From Bog-473 sp963753115 (lineage in GTDB: Bacteria; Actinomycetota; Acidimicrobiia; Acidimicrobiales; RAAP-2), in the NCBI GenBank assembly GCA_963753115.1, contig CAVWBB010000033.1, positions 124,001 through 188,000 of the forward strand: a stretch of 64,000 nt of DNA. Direction: 5' to 3'. The translations under genes and the position numbers were made by a program. Shown here piece after piece: positions 1 through 8,324 of this stretch; position 1 is the first letter of the stretch, and every line of letters begins with the position of its first letter. Below the pieces are notes generated by a model. That model did not search any database, was not told the origin of the DNA, and saw nothing but the letters and a program-made list of their open reading frames with translations.

Positions 1-610
1 TCGAACGGCTCGGCGTGGGCTACACCATGGGCGTCCGGATGATCACCTCCGTGACCAGCGCCGTTTCGGCCATCGACGAGTCGGCCTGGACCCCGATCGA
101 GTACACCTGCGACGGCGAGGCCGAGGTGGCCGAGTGCATCTCAAGGGACGCCGGCTCATCGTGCGACGCACCCGCCTCATTGGTCGCCAAGCCACCTTGT
201 GGCCGCAATGGCGCCACTTCGCCTTCGTCACCGATCTCGAAGGCCACCCCGTCGACGTCGATGCCTTTCACCGTGAGCACGCCCGAGTCGAACTCGCCAT
301 CCGAGACCTCAAAGAAGGGGCCGGACTCGAGCACGTCCCCTCGGGACACTTCTTCGCCAACGTGGCGTGGCTCGTCTGCGCTGTTCTCGCCCACGACCTC
401 ATTCGCTGGACCGCAATGCTGGGCAAACTCACACCAGCGGAGCACTTCACGGTGGCGCGCACCGTGCGCACGCGTTTCTTCTCCGTTCCGGGCCGCCTGG
501 TCAGCCGTTCGGGGATGCCGACGCTGCGCGCCCCGCTCGAATGGCCATGGGCTGAGACCTTCGTTCGCGCGCTCACCCTCTTGCGGAGCTTGCCGCCGGT
601 CCCCCTATAG
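1..610 (+). pseudogene. IS1380-type transposase remnant, C-terminal part
   Basis: This is the 3' part of a DDE transposase of the IS1380 type. The first ~130 bases read in one frame (ending ...GEAEVAEC) and the rest in another, starting near 134 with HLKGRRLIVRRTRL and continuing through WRHFAFVTD, ELAIRDLKEGAGL and PSGHFFANVAWLV. Those blocks are typical of the C-terminal catalytic domain of this family. The N-terminus lies outside the window and a frameshift sits near base 130, so the copy is inactive as it stands. It marks the left edge of an accessory region. The family assignment is from recognised motifs, not a search. Confidence 0.75.
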
Positions 611-1158
611 GCAGAACCCACGCGGGCGGCGCACCGCAGACCGGCCTCAGGCGCTGACATCGACAACCAAGTTCTGAAGGTCTGCCTCGGCCTGCCCAGA
701 TTCCCGGTGAACCCACGACGAAGCCCGGTGGAGTCAGCCGCCAGACAAACACGGCCACCTCATCGGTTCATCTCAAGATTGTGGTGGATGATTTAGGTGT
801 TGAGGGATGGCACGGCCGTTCCGGATCGGAGCGACGGGCGGTCTCGGGTTGTTGGTAGCAACCCGGACCAATCACCCCAACTCGGAGACGGGACGTGCCG
901 TTTCAATGTGCCGCTGGTTGGTCTCGGTCGACGACGTTTTGCAACGTCACGGGACTCCAAGTCAGACCGGACCTGCCAGCACTCCCGAACCTATTCAGGA
1001 CCAGCAATCAAGCGGTGGACCCTCAGAGAAGTATCAATGTATGGAGGCACCTTGGTAATTGGAAAGCAGCTCGACATTGAGACCCAACCTGGGCGTATGG
1101 TTCCCCTCGGCGTGATCCAATGCGGATTGCCCGAATCACAACAGAGAGGGGGTGCCCT
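611..1158. other. Intergenic stretch, no convincing gene
   Basis: About 550 bases follow the transposase remnant. Open frames exist (for example from 797) but their translations are Arg/Ser-rich, show no domain pattern and run into the real gene at 1159 in another frame. The stretch may contain the right end of the IS1380-type element, but I could not identify a terminal repeat. Confidence 0.4.
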
Positions 1159-1434
1159 GTGGCACTCGGAATCTATTTCGTGCATGAAGGCTTTACGTCC
1201 GAGAAATACGACACCGCAATCAAGAAGCTGGAGGCTGCTGGTGGAGGGAAGCCAAAAGGGCGCACCTACCACTGCGCGCTTGAATCCAATGGTGAGATCC
1301 AGGTCTTCGATATCTGGGAGTCCCAGGCGGACTTTGACGCTTTCGGGCCGAAGCTGATGCCAATCCTCACCGAGTTGGGCGTCGGACTGAAGGAGCCGAT
1401 GGTCGCCACCGTCCACAACGTGATAACCGGCTGA
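1159..1434 (+). CDS. Small conserved hypothetical protein (91 aa), dimeric alpha/beta-barrel-like
   Basis: A 91-residue protein starting VALGIYFVHEGFTSEKYD. I place the start at GTG 1159 because a GAGAGGGGG Shine-Dalgarno lies just upstream at about 1145-1152; an ATG at 1120 is in frame but lacks one. The pattern (aromatic N-terminal strand, YDTAIKKLEAAG helix, VFDIWESQADFDAFGPKLMPILTELG) resembles small stress-responsive A/B-barrel or antibiotic-biosynthesis-monooxygenase-like proteins, in which residues such as W and F line a pocket. Function unknown. It stands alone between IS debris and small minus-strand genes. Confidence 0.65.
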   Translation: MALGIYFVHEGFTSEKYDTAIKKLEAAGGGKPKGRTYHCALESNGEIQVFDIWESQADFDAFGPKLMPILTELGVGLKEPMVATVHNVITG

Positions 1435-1452
1435 GTCTTCGCAACTGATCGG

Positions 1453-1848
1453 TCAGTTGGCTGGTTCATGGCCATTGGCGTCGCTACCATCCAGGCGTAT
1501 TGGGATACCCGGTAACGCGATTGGTCGCCATCGAACGAGGTGCCGGGGAACCTGTTTTGCAAAGGAGCGGTTGCTGTCGAGCCTCCATTCCGGGATGGTT
1601 CGAATGGCGTCTGAAGGTGCTCCAACTTGTCGCACTCCCTGGGTGCGAGCAAGGGTTTCCGAGGTATCGACGAACTCACCGGGATCCTGACCCAGGTCGT
1701 ACTCACACCTCCAGGAAACCCAGCACTCCCAAGAGGCAAGCACCAACAAGTAGGAAGGCTGGCCGTCAATGAGAGCAACACCAAACCTCGGCACGTCCCA
1801 CCACCCGGACCAGGACAGCACCTCTCCGAACTCGGCATCCGGAGCCAT
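1453..1848 (-). CDS. Possible hypothetical protein, maybe frameshifted
   Basis: A minus-strand frame of 131 codons whose first half (EVLSWSGWWDVPRFGVALIDG, then SYLLVLASWE and YDLGQDPGEFVDT) has protein-like composition and resembles small actinobacterial proteins of the pattern D-G-P-R-x-G-V-A. The second half is less convincing, so either the reading frame breaks or the gene is degraded. It is co-oriented with the cupin gene next to it. I do not recognise a function and regard it as a marginal call. Confidence 0.3.
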   Translation of the reverse strand: MAPDAEFGEVLSWSGWWDVPRFGVALIDGQPSYLLVLASWECWVSWRCEYDLGQDPGEFVDTSETLARTQGVRQVGAPSDAIRTIPEWRLDSNRSFAKQVPRHLVRWRPIALPGIPIRLDGSDANGHEPAN

Positions 1849-1917
1849 CCACCAAGTATGGCCACCGACCCGCCGTTCGGGGGCAGGTCCGAGACCGGCT
1901 GCGCCTGGGTGGAAGGA

Positions 1918-2262
1918 CTATTCGGCAAACGGGACGATATCGACCGAGATCTCTACCGCCGGAACCGTTCCTCTGTTCTCAAGCCAGTGGAAGGTGTTTC
2001 GATCCTCGGGCCAACCCACCCCTGGCCCGTAGTCGGTAGCGGCTCCATTTCGATGGTCAGTGATCGTTCCCTGCAGGACGTAGACGATGCCTGGTCTGTC
2101 CTTATGGTCGTGGATCGGGCCGAAGACGGCTCCTGGCTCAAAGGTGAACATTCGCATCCGAAGTTGTCGACCGGTCATTCCTTCGATCTCAGGGCCCAGA
2201 TCAACCGTTGTCAGCAGCTCCGACGACACGCCTCTTGTCTCCGGTGCAGCGTCAGTGCTCAT
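1918..2262 (-). CDS. Cupin-domain protein (114 aa)
   Basis: A single-domain cupin. The metal-binding cupin motif 1 is visible as G(x5)HDHKDRPGIVYVLQG, and a downstream motif-2-like stretch ends at NTFHWLENRG. Such proteins bind a metal in a beta-barrel and range from isomerases to dioxygenases and sensors, so substrate cannot be inferred. The start ATG 2262 is chosen over GTG 2271 because GGAGGTGAGCACG directly precedes it. A TATTGT box lies about 25 nt further upstream on the minus strand. It is flanked by other small minus-strand genes. Confidence 0.75.
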   Translation of the reverse strand: MSTDAAPETRGVSSELLTTVDLGPEIEGMTGRQLRMRMFTFEPGAVFGPIHDHKDRPGIVYVLQGTITDHRNGAATDYGPGVGWPEDRNTFHWLENRGTVPAVEISVDIVPFAE

Positions 2263-2396
2263 CGTGCTCACCTCCGTATATCTCCGACAATACGTCCCAC
2301 ACCTCGTATTCGTCCGCCAGACCTCGACTCGCTAAGCAATGAGTGCGCTTGTACCGGTAGCAGCCCCGTCGCGAACCGGCGGTGGGAATGCGCACA

Positions 2397-2666
2397 TCAG
2401 TCGTGCCGAACGCCGCACCGTCCTGCTCGAGCTGGGATATCCACGCCCGAATAGCTACTCCGTGAAAAGGAATGGGTCGAGGTGCACGCTGGTGCAAGCT
2501 GTCCGCCGAGACAGGTTGCGTGACGCCACAACTCTTGTGTGGGGGCGTCCTGTTCCGCCAGACGACTCGCAGAGGCGACCAACAGGGACAGAGTGTCGTT
2601 ATCGGCTACCTGAATGGTCTCCTGGCAGATGCAACAAGCAAGATCCACCCTCCCATCCTGCCCCAC
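2397..2666 (-). CDS. Small Cys-rich hypothetical protein, probable zinc-binding
   Basis: An 89-codon frame starting GTG 2666 with the N-terminal pattern ACCICQETIQVADND and then QELWRHATCLGG. The C-x2-C ... H-x2-C arrangement is that of short actinobacterial proteins with one treble-clef or zinc-knuckle motif. The C-terminal ~25 residues are less protein-like, so the 3' end may be altered. Co-oriented with the cupin and the marginal frame at 1453-1848. Function unknown. Confidence 0.45.
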   Translation of the reverse strand: MGQDGRVDLACCICQETIQVADNDTLSLLVASASRLAEQDAPTQELWRHATCLGGQLAPACTSTHSFSRSSYSGVDIPARAGRCGVRHD

Positions 2667-2712
2667 CGTCCCGGCGGCGGCACTGTTAGGGGGCAGTCAA
2701 CTGGACGCCACA

Positions 2713-3174
2713 ATGGGAGGATGGACGACCCTGGGACTTCGGCTCACGAGGTGGCGGCTGATCGAGCGGCTGGTAGAGCTTGCGGCCCCGGCCGAAGAAC
2801 AGATTCGGTATGTCGTCAACTCCGACCCCCCCACAATCGGCCAAAGCGTCTGGGACATAGCTGGGGAGTTCTGGGAGTGGACGGTCTCTTTTCTCCCACC
2901 GATGGTTCAAGCTGGCGTGGTGCCGCCTGGTCTCGCGACGATGGTTGAACGCGTTGTCGAGGGCGCCCGGGCGATTCGGGGCGCGTTCGACCTCGACTGG
3001 GACGAGCGACAGTCGATCTGGCTCCATACTCCCGAGGCGGTTCGCCCCGATCCGTTGTGGGCCGAGATTCGGCATCGCGCTCAGGATGCACTTGAGGGAT
3101 TCCCTGAACTCGGGCTTCCCATTCCGTCGCTTACCGACCCGGACTTCAACGCGCCACGGGAAGATGCCCCGTGA
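2713..3174 (+). CDS. Hypothetical protein (about 153 aa)
   Basis: Reads MGGWTTLGLRLTRWRLIERL, then RYVVNSDPPTIGQSVWDIAG and a long amphipathic C-terminal half with many Trp, Pro and acidic residues. An earlier in-frame start at 2614 adds a stretch that looks non-coding, so I prefer ATG 2713. No signal peptide, membrane segment or known motif is visible. It converges on the lipoprotein gene that ends at 3211. I do not recognise the family. Confidence 0.5.
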   Translation: MGGWTTLGLRLTRWRLIERLVELAAPAEEQIRYVVNSDPPTIGQSVWDIAGEFWEWTVSFLPPMVQAGVVPPGLATMVERVVEGARAIRGAFDLDWDERQSIWLHTPEAVRPDPLWAEIRHRAQDALEGFPELGLPIPSLTDPDFNAPREDAP

Positions 3175-3210
3175 GTTTCCCACCCGTCCCGGCGAACTGG
3201 GCTAGGCAGT

Positions 3211-3840
3211 TCAGTTCGTGATCGCCCTACTGACGAGCGGTCCGACTAGAAAGCTGTTGCCACAGAGCTTCGGGTACCCCGTACTGATCGGAGTGGGGAC
3301 CTGAACGTCCGCCCACTCATTAGGTGGGATGAGATGGAGTGCACCGACCACCGTCGAGCACTCCGTTCCCGTTTCAATGTCGACGTCGGGGAGGCCGATG
3401 GAACAGTGCATCGACGCTCCCGGGGCCACCGACAAAGCGCTGTCTGGCGCCATGGAGGGCGCACGTTCTTTTGAGGCTGGGATCAGGCGTCCTTCCGGGT
3501 CGTAGGCGGCGACACCCACAAAGCCCCCAGTTACGCAGGCTCGCCCCGAGATGTTCTCCAGGTTCACGACGTAGAAGAGGTGCTCGGAAGCCCCGTTACC
3601 GAAGCCCGGCCACGATGGCCCCAGATCGCCTGGCGTGCACTGGTTGCCGGCCCCTGCAAGTGCCACGGTTGTCGATGTCGTCGGCGGCGGACTGACAACC
3701 GTGCTTGTCGTCGTGGTGGACGCAATGGTCGTGGTGCGCATAGGCACCCTGGGCGACGAAGTCCGGGTGGGTGTCGTGGAGCAACCGGTCAGGAGGAGGA
3801 CCAGAGCCAATGCCATCACGAAGCCGACGAGAGGCTTCAC
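3211..3840 (-). CDS. Secreted lipoprotein with DUF4232-like domain
   Basis: A 209-residue exported lipoprotein: K at position 3, hydrophobic segment to about residue 18 and the lipobox L-T-G-C. A Thr/Ser/Pro-rich linker follows (about residues 20-62, with runs of T), probably spanning the envelope. The C-terminal part (CTPGDLGPSWPGFGNGASEH, FYVVNLENISGRACVTGGF, GVAAYDPEGRLI) matches the beta-sandwich pattern of DUF4232 proteins, with two pairs of cysteines likely forming disulfides. Its function is unknown. It is convergent with the preceding gene and divergent from the penicillin-binding protein gene. Confidence 0.75.
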   Translation of the reverse strand: MKPLVGFVMALALVLLLTGCSTTPTRTSSPRVPMRTTTIASTTTTSTVVSPPPTTSTTVALAGAGNQCTPGDLGPSWPGFGNGASEHLFYVVNLENISGRACVTGGFVGVAAYDPEGRLIPASKERAPSMAPDSALSVAPGASMHCSIGLPDVDIETGTECSTVVGALHLIPPNEWADVQVPTPISTGYPKLCGNSFLVGPLVSRAITN

Positions 3841-4071
3841 GAGCTGAAACTATCCCAGCGCTGCCGATACAGCTAGGTCGAGCGGTTCCGTCGCTGCATT
3901 GAGCGGGAGGGCTTCGACCTAGTGCTTCCGGGCGAGCGCCGGATGGCCGTCTAGGTGCCAGGCAGGTGATGAAGGTCCAGGACGGCTCCAACATGGGTAT
4001 AACGGCGGCTCGGCGTCGATGCTGCATACGATCATCTCCGTGATCGGTTCCTGTTCGACCCTCGAGCGCTG

Positions 4072-5679
4072 ATGGGACGCCGCATCCGCTGGCTCGGAGT
4101 CATCATGGTCACCTGTTTCGGCCTCGTGATCATCCAGCTGGTGAACATCCAGTTGATCAAGGCGAAGGGGCTCCAGACGTCTCAGAGCAACCCTCGAGTT
4201 GCCGCGCAACGGTTCAATAACGCTCGTGGTGAGATCCTGGCGGCCGACGGCACGGTGCTGGCCAAGTCGGTGCCGACGCCGGCGGCGGACAAGAAGGTCT
4301 ACTCATACGACTACATACGCCAGTATCCCCAGGGCGCACTCTACAGCGGCATCACTGGATACGACTCAGTCCTCACGGGGGGGGTCACGGACATCGAGAA
4401 CGAGTACAACTCAGAGCTCAGCGCTCACCAGAGTCCACCCCAGACGCTCAGTCAACTGTTGTTCCGGGAAAAGCGTCCGACGACGACCGACGATGTGACA
4501 CTGACCGTCGACCCGTCATTACAACAGCAAGCATGGAACGATCTCATTGCGACGCCGAACAACAACGACGGGGCGGTCGTCGTGCTCGACGTCAAGACTG
4601 GTGCCGTGCTCGCCATGGTGTCCAAACCGAACTACGACCCCAACGTGTTGGTCGGCACGTCGCTCGCTGCCGAAAACTACGCCTACTACGGCTATACCCA
4701 CAAGGACGTGGAGGGCTTCTATCCCCTCCGCCCCCTTGCCACGGGCGAGACGTTCTTCCCCGGCTCGACAATGAAGGTGGTGACGTCGACCGCGGCCTAT
4801 AACCTGAAGCCCTCTCTGGCGGGCTTCACCTATCCAACCCAGCCTTGTCAGAGCTTCGCCGACTCGAACAGGCTCCTCTGCAACGACGGGTCCAGCCCGA
4901 GCAACTCCACACCGTGCGGCGGCACAATGACGGCCATGCTTCCGGAATCGTGTGACCCCGGGTACGGCGAGCTCGGGATCCAAGAGAGCGCGGGAACGTT
5001 ACGTCAGCAGGCCGAGTTGTTCGGGATCAACTCGCTGCCAGGAATTGATTTGCCGAGCAATGCGCAGCAGCCGGTCGGCGGCGTGGTGGCGTCGACGCTG
5101 CAGACCCTGCCGGATCGGTCACAGGCACTGCAGGCCTACACGGCGATCGGCCAGGACACCGTGGCCGATACGGCACTCCAGAACGCGATGGTCGCTGCCG
5201 GGATCGCCAACGGAGGCGTGGTCATGACACCGCACCTCATGTCGTCCATTCACGACTCCCAAGGTGCACTGGTCGAGACCTACACGCCGAAGCCCATGGC
5301 CCGCTCGGCATCGGTGCAGGCCGCACAGTCGGTCACCGCCCTCATGGAGAGCGTGCCCATCAACGGGACGGCACAAGGCGTCGGCTTCCCGTCCTACCTC
5401 TGCGCCGCAGTCAAGACGGGAACGGCGCAGACCGGCCTCGGGCTGAACCACGACTGGATGATCGGCTTTGCCCCGGCCAACGACCCCAAGATCGCCGTCG
5501 CCGTTGTGGTGCCGTACCAGAACATCTCGTCCGACGGCGCGTCCATCGCCGGTCCCATCGTGAACAAGGTCATGCAGGCGGCCCTTCCGCCGGGCTCGGT
5601 GCAGCAGCCCTGCAACGTGACGGCCCCGCCGCTCTCAGCGTACGGGCCGCAGTCCCAGGCGCCGATCCACGGCGGCTGA
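4072..5679 (+). CDS. pbpA: Class B penicillin-binding protein (PbpA type)
   Basis: A 535-residue peptidoglycan transpeptidase. One N-terminal membrane anchor (about residues 6-27) is followed by the PBP dimer domain and the transpeptidase domain. The active-site motif S-T-M-K is at residues 232-235 and K-T-G at 448-450. The middle motif, usually S-x-N (SCNT in close relatives), reads S-C-D at 293-295, an Asn-to-Asp change worth noting. Length and N-terminus MGRRIRWLGVIMV fit PbpA of actinobacteria, which acts in septal or cell-length control. The usual rodA/ftsW partner is not adjacent. A ten-codon frame (GTG 4040) overlaps the start as TGATG. Confidence 0.9.
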   Translation: MGRRIRWLGVIMVTCFGLVIIQLVNIQLIKAKGLQTSQSNPRVAAQRFNNARGEILAADGTVLAKSVPTPAADKKVYSYDYIRQYPQGALYSGITGYDSVLTGGVTDIENEYNSELSAHQSPPQTLSQLLFREKRPTTTDDVTLTVDPSLQQQAWNDLIATPNNNDGAVVVLDVKTGAVLAMVSKPNYDPNVLVGTSLAAENYAYYGYTHKDVEGFYPLRPLATGETFFPGSTMKVVTSTAAYNLKPSLAGFTYPTQPCQSFADSNRLLCNDGSSPSNSTPCGGTMTAMLPESCDPGYGELGIQESAGTLRQQAELFGINSLPGIDLPSNAQQPVGGVVASTLQTLPDRSQALQAYTAIGQDTVADTALQNAMVAAGIANGGVVMTPHLMSSIHDSQGALVETYTPKPMARSASVQAAQSVTALMESVPINGTAQGVGFPSYLCAAVKTGTAQTGLGLNHDWMIGFAPANDPKIAVAVVVPYQNISSDGASIAGPIVNKVMQAALPPGSVQQPCNVTAPPLSAYGPQSQAPIHGG

Positions 5680-5686
5680 GGCAACC

Positions 5687-5809
5687 TTAAAGAGGTGCTG
5701 TTGCTGCTGCCAACCCCCCTCCGGCTCCCTCGACGGCCACGATTCCGAGGCTCAGAAGCGAGGCGGCGAGCAAGGGCATAATGCTCCGCAGCTTCACAAC
5801 ACGCTTCAC
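5687..5809 (-). CDS. Small putative secreted or membrane peptide (40 aa)
   Basis: A 40-residue frame with start GTG 5809 preceded at an ideal 7-nt spacing by GGAGGT. It reads MKRVVKLRSIMPLLAASLLS and then LGIVAVEGAGGGLAAATAPL: a basic N-terminus, a hydrophobic core and an Ala-rich tail like a signal peptide or single membrane span. It ends 7 bases from the pbpA stop on the opposite strand. No homology is recognised; the case rests on the ribosome-binding site and the amphipathic pattern. Confidence 0.4.
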   Translation of the reverse strand: MKRVVKLRSIMPLLAASLLSLGIVAVEGAGGGLAAATAPL

Positions 5810-6232
5810 GAGCGCCACCTCCACCCGCCAGTCCGGGTACATCTCGTCTCACCGATCGTAGGCGATGTCGGAGACAAACGACCTTGGTGCCGGTCAGCCA
5901 CGCCCAGGCCCGGCGAATTTGGGGCACCCTGAGACCTGTCCGGTACACAGCACATCCAGGTCGCGATGTGCAGATACACGATCCGAGCGGAATTGCCGAA
6001 TACCGCGGTGCGCCTAACCCTCTGCCGTGGCCGTTCACAGGAGCTGCCGCCACGTCCTCATCCTCTCGGCAAAGGAGGCCAGGGGACGAGCCCGGCCAGT
6101 CAGTCCGGTCGACATCGGGACCAAATGCCCTACGGCCCCTGACGGGCACTCCTTACAGTGGCTGGGAGGCAGCGCGTCAGGTCGAGCGGGCCCGACGACG
6201 ATGCCGAGGACCCAGACGAGGAGTAGTTCGCA
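5810..6232. other. Intergenic region before the CoA-transferase gene
   Basis: About 420 bases without a convincing gene. The open frames that cross it are Arg/Pro-rich shadows. It must hold the promoter of the CoA-transferase gene, whose ribosome-binding site GAGGAG lies near 6218, but I see no clear -35/-10 pair or operator. Confidence 0.4.
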
Positions 6233-7483
6233 ATGAACACCCCGATCGACAGACCCGATCGACCGCACGTGCTCGACGGATTCCCACTCTTCGGGGCTCT
6301 GCAGGGACTGACCGTCGTCGACACCGGCACGGTCGTCGCCGCGCCGTTCGCCTGCGAGCTCGCGGCAGAGGCCGGCGCGCAGGTGATCCGGGTTTCCCTT
6401 CCAGACCCCGACATCCTCGAGCTGTCGCCATACCGTCTGCAGAACGGCGAAGCGTCGGTGTCAACCTGGTGGGCACAGGAGAACCGCAACAAGCTCGACA
6501 TGGTGCTCGATCTCACGATGCCCGAGTCGAAGGAGATCCTCGGCGCCCTATTGGCGAGAGCGGACATCTGGATCGAGTCGTCTCGGCCGGGTACCTACTC
6601 CGAGCGCCTCGGGCTCACGGATGAGTGGGCGCTGCGCAACAACCCCCGACTGGTCGTGGTGCACGTATCGGGCTTCGGCCAGGACGGCGATCCGGGAACG
6701 TTCATGAGGGCGTCCTACGACGTCATCGGGCAGGCGTTCAGCGGCTTCATGGGCATAAACGGCGATCCCGATGGTCCACCGATGAAGTCGAACCCTTACG
6801 CCAACGATTACGTGACGGCCCTGTTCGCCCTGTGGTCGGCGCTGGCGGCGTACATCTCCGTGCAGCGTACCGGCCGCGGTCAGGTTGTCGACGTGGCCCA
6901 GTACGAGTGCCAATTCAAACTCCTGGCCTGTGTGGTGATGGACTACCTGATGCTGGGCGAAGAGCACCCCCGGAACGGCAACAACGACCCGTCAGGCCTG
7001 CAGCCCTACGGCATCTATCCGACCGGCGATGGTTACATCAGCATCGGGGCGATCGGTGGGCCGTTCCTCCGACTGAAGCAGGTAGTCCCAGGCCTTGACC
7101 AAGACAAGCTCCAGACAGTCGTCGACCAGATCGTCCATGCCGAGGAGATCAGGCAACTCGTCGTGGATTGGCTGGCCGACCGCAGCGCCGACGAGGCTGA
7201 GCAGATACTCAACGCTCACAAGATTCCCTGCAGCAAAGTAATGGCTGCGCCCGACATCGCCCGGAACCCGCACTATCGGGCCAGGCAGATGCTTATCGAA
7301 TGGGATGACGACATCGGGGGAACGATCCAGGGCACTGGGCTCGTCCCGAAGTTCTTGAGCACGCCGTCCCGGGTGTGGCGAGGGGCGCCGACTCGGGGCA
7401 AGGACACCGAAGCCGTCCTCGACTGGCTGGGGTACGACGAGTCGCGGATCGCAGCGCTGAGGAAGACTGGCGTCGTCGGTTGA
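6233..7483 (+). CDS. CoA-transferase family III (CaiB/BaiF)
   Basis: A 416-residue class III CoA-transferase, moving CoA between a donor acyl-CoA and an acceptor carboxylate through an acyl-Asp intermediate. The N-terminal block LQGLTVVDTGTVVAAPFACEL with AEAGAQVIRV, and the core NPYANDYVTALFALWSALAA followed by RTGRGQVVDVAQYE, are typical. The nucleophile should be Asp192 within ANDY. Start ATG 6233 has GAGGAG upstream. Neighbours do not form a pathway, so the substrate is unknown; bile-acid, steroid or carnitine-type acids are the usual possibilities. The gene ends in a hairpin-rich stretch convergent with the CDF transporter. Confidence 0.88.
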   Translation: MNTPIDRPDRPHVLDGFPLFGALQGLTVVDTGTVVAAPFACELAAEAGAQVIRVSLPDPDILELSPYRLQNGEASVSTWWAQENRNKLDMVLDLTMPESKEILGALLARADIWIESSRPGTYSERLGLTDEWALRNNPRLVVVHVSGFGQDGDPGTFMRASYDVIGQAFSGFMGINGDPDGPPMKSNPYANDYVTALFALWSALAAYISVQRTGRGQVVDVAQYECQFKLLACVVMDYLMLGEEHPRNGNNDPSGLQPYGIYPTGDGYISIGAIGGPFLRLKQVVPGLDQDKLQTVVDQIVHAEEIRQLVVDWLADRSADEAEQILNAHKIPCSKVMAAPDIARNPHYRARQMLIEWDDDIGGTIQGTGLVPKFLSTPSRVWRGAPTRGKDTEAVLDWLGYDESRIAALRKTGVVG

Positions 7484-7525
7484 CGACGCCAGGCCCGGTC
7501 CCGACCGTCGATGGATGGCCTGGCG
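7471..7525. terminator. Nested hairpins between convergent genes
   Basis: CGTCGTC (7471-7477) and GACGACG (7482-7488) form a 7-bp stem with a GGTT loop spanning the CoA-transferase stop codon. CGCCAGGCC (7487-7495) and GGCCTGGCG (7517-7525) form a second, 9-bp perfect stem. No T-run follows. Position between convergent genes suggests a bidirectional terminator. Confidence 0.45.
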
Positions 7526-7594
7526 GAGAATCCCACTCGTGCCGCAGGGTGGCACCCCAGCCCGGCAGCGTCGTACGGTGACACCCTGGCGGAC

Positions 7595-8223
7595 TCAATC
7601 TGGTCGTGTTCGCATGACCCGGATCGCCTCAGCGGAGGCAACGCCTGCAACGGCGAGGGCGGCAACCCGATCTGCCCACCACCAACCAAAGAACTGGTCT
7701 GCTAACAATCCGAGAAGTGCGAGGATTCCGAGAACCGCTCCCATGGCACTCAACGTCCCATCGCCCATCAAGGCGTGACTGCCGAGCGACTTGCCTGTTC
7801 GGTACTTTGCCCATCCCAAGGGGGCGAGTACCGCAGCCGGAACTGCCGCCGAAACCATCGCCAGGACGGAGTGCTCTGGCGTCGAATGTGAAACCAGATC
7901 GTTGATGGCGGCGATGGTCAAGGTGATCGCTACCAGGATCAGTGCACTGGCGACGACGACTGATGCCAGAGCCTCCGCTCGCAGACCCCCGTCCGGGTCT
8001 CGCCGTTCCACCCGGAATCGCCATACGAGACCGATCGACCCGGCGACATCGGCCAGGACGTTGAGACCCAGCCCCAGAACCCCGAGGCTCCCCGCGAGCA
8101 ATCCCGCCACACGGCCCAGGCACCGGCGACCAGGCCCCAGGCGACAGAAAAGTACGAAAGCCGCGATGCTCTCGTGAGGAGCCGGAGTCTGATCGGGTCA
8201 ACTTCAACGTCAAGGCGACCCAC
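7595..8223 (-). pseudogene. Cation diffusion facilitator-like transporter, frameshifted
   Basis: A CDF-type cation transporter split into two frames. From GTG 8223 the protein reads LLTRASRLSYFSVAWGLVAG, which is the first transmembrane helix. After about 8110 the family sequence continues in another frame: VAGLLAGSLGVLGLGLNVLA, WRFRVERRDPD, and the TM5-TM6 block ALMGDGTLSAMGAVLG and FFGWWWADRVAALAVA. Restoring one G in gccgtgtggcggga (about 8104-8118) would join them. The usual metal-binding Asp of the GLD motif in TM2 is Asn here, so even a repaired protein may be atypical. Either a recent mutation or an assembly indel. Confidence 0.75.
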
Positions 8224-8324
8224 AGATTGAGTCTAAAGAGGCACTCTGAGACCGCACTGTGGGCTATCCCTATGGTGCCGGTGTGTGGCACCCATGCCCG
8301 GCGATCTGGGGCAGGCTGGCGTCT

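Noticed and set aside
797..1357. 186-codon plus-strand frame
   Set aside because: Low-similarity Ser/Arg-rich translation overlapping the better-supported gene at 1159 in another frame.
1627..2454. 275-codon plus-strand frame across the cupin region
   Set aside because: Antisense to the cupin gene and without any recognisable domain.
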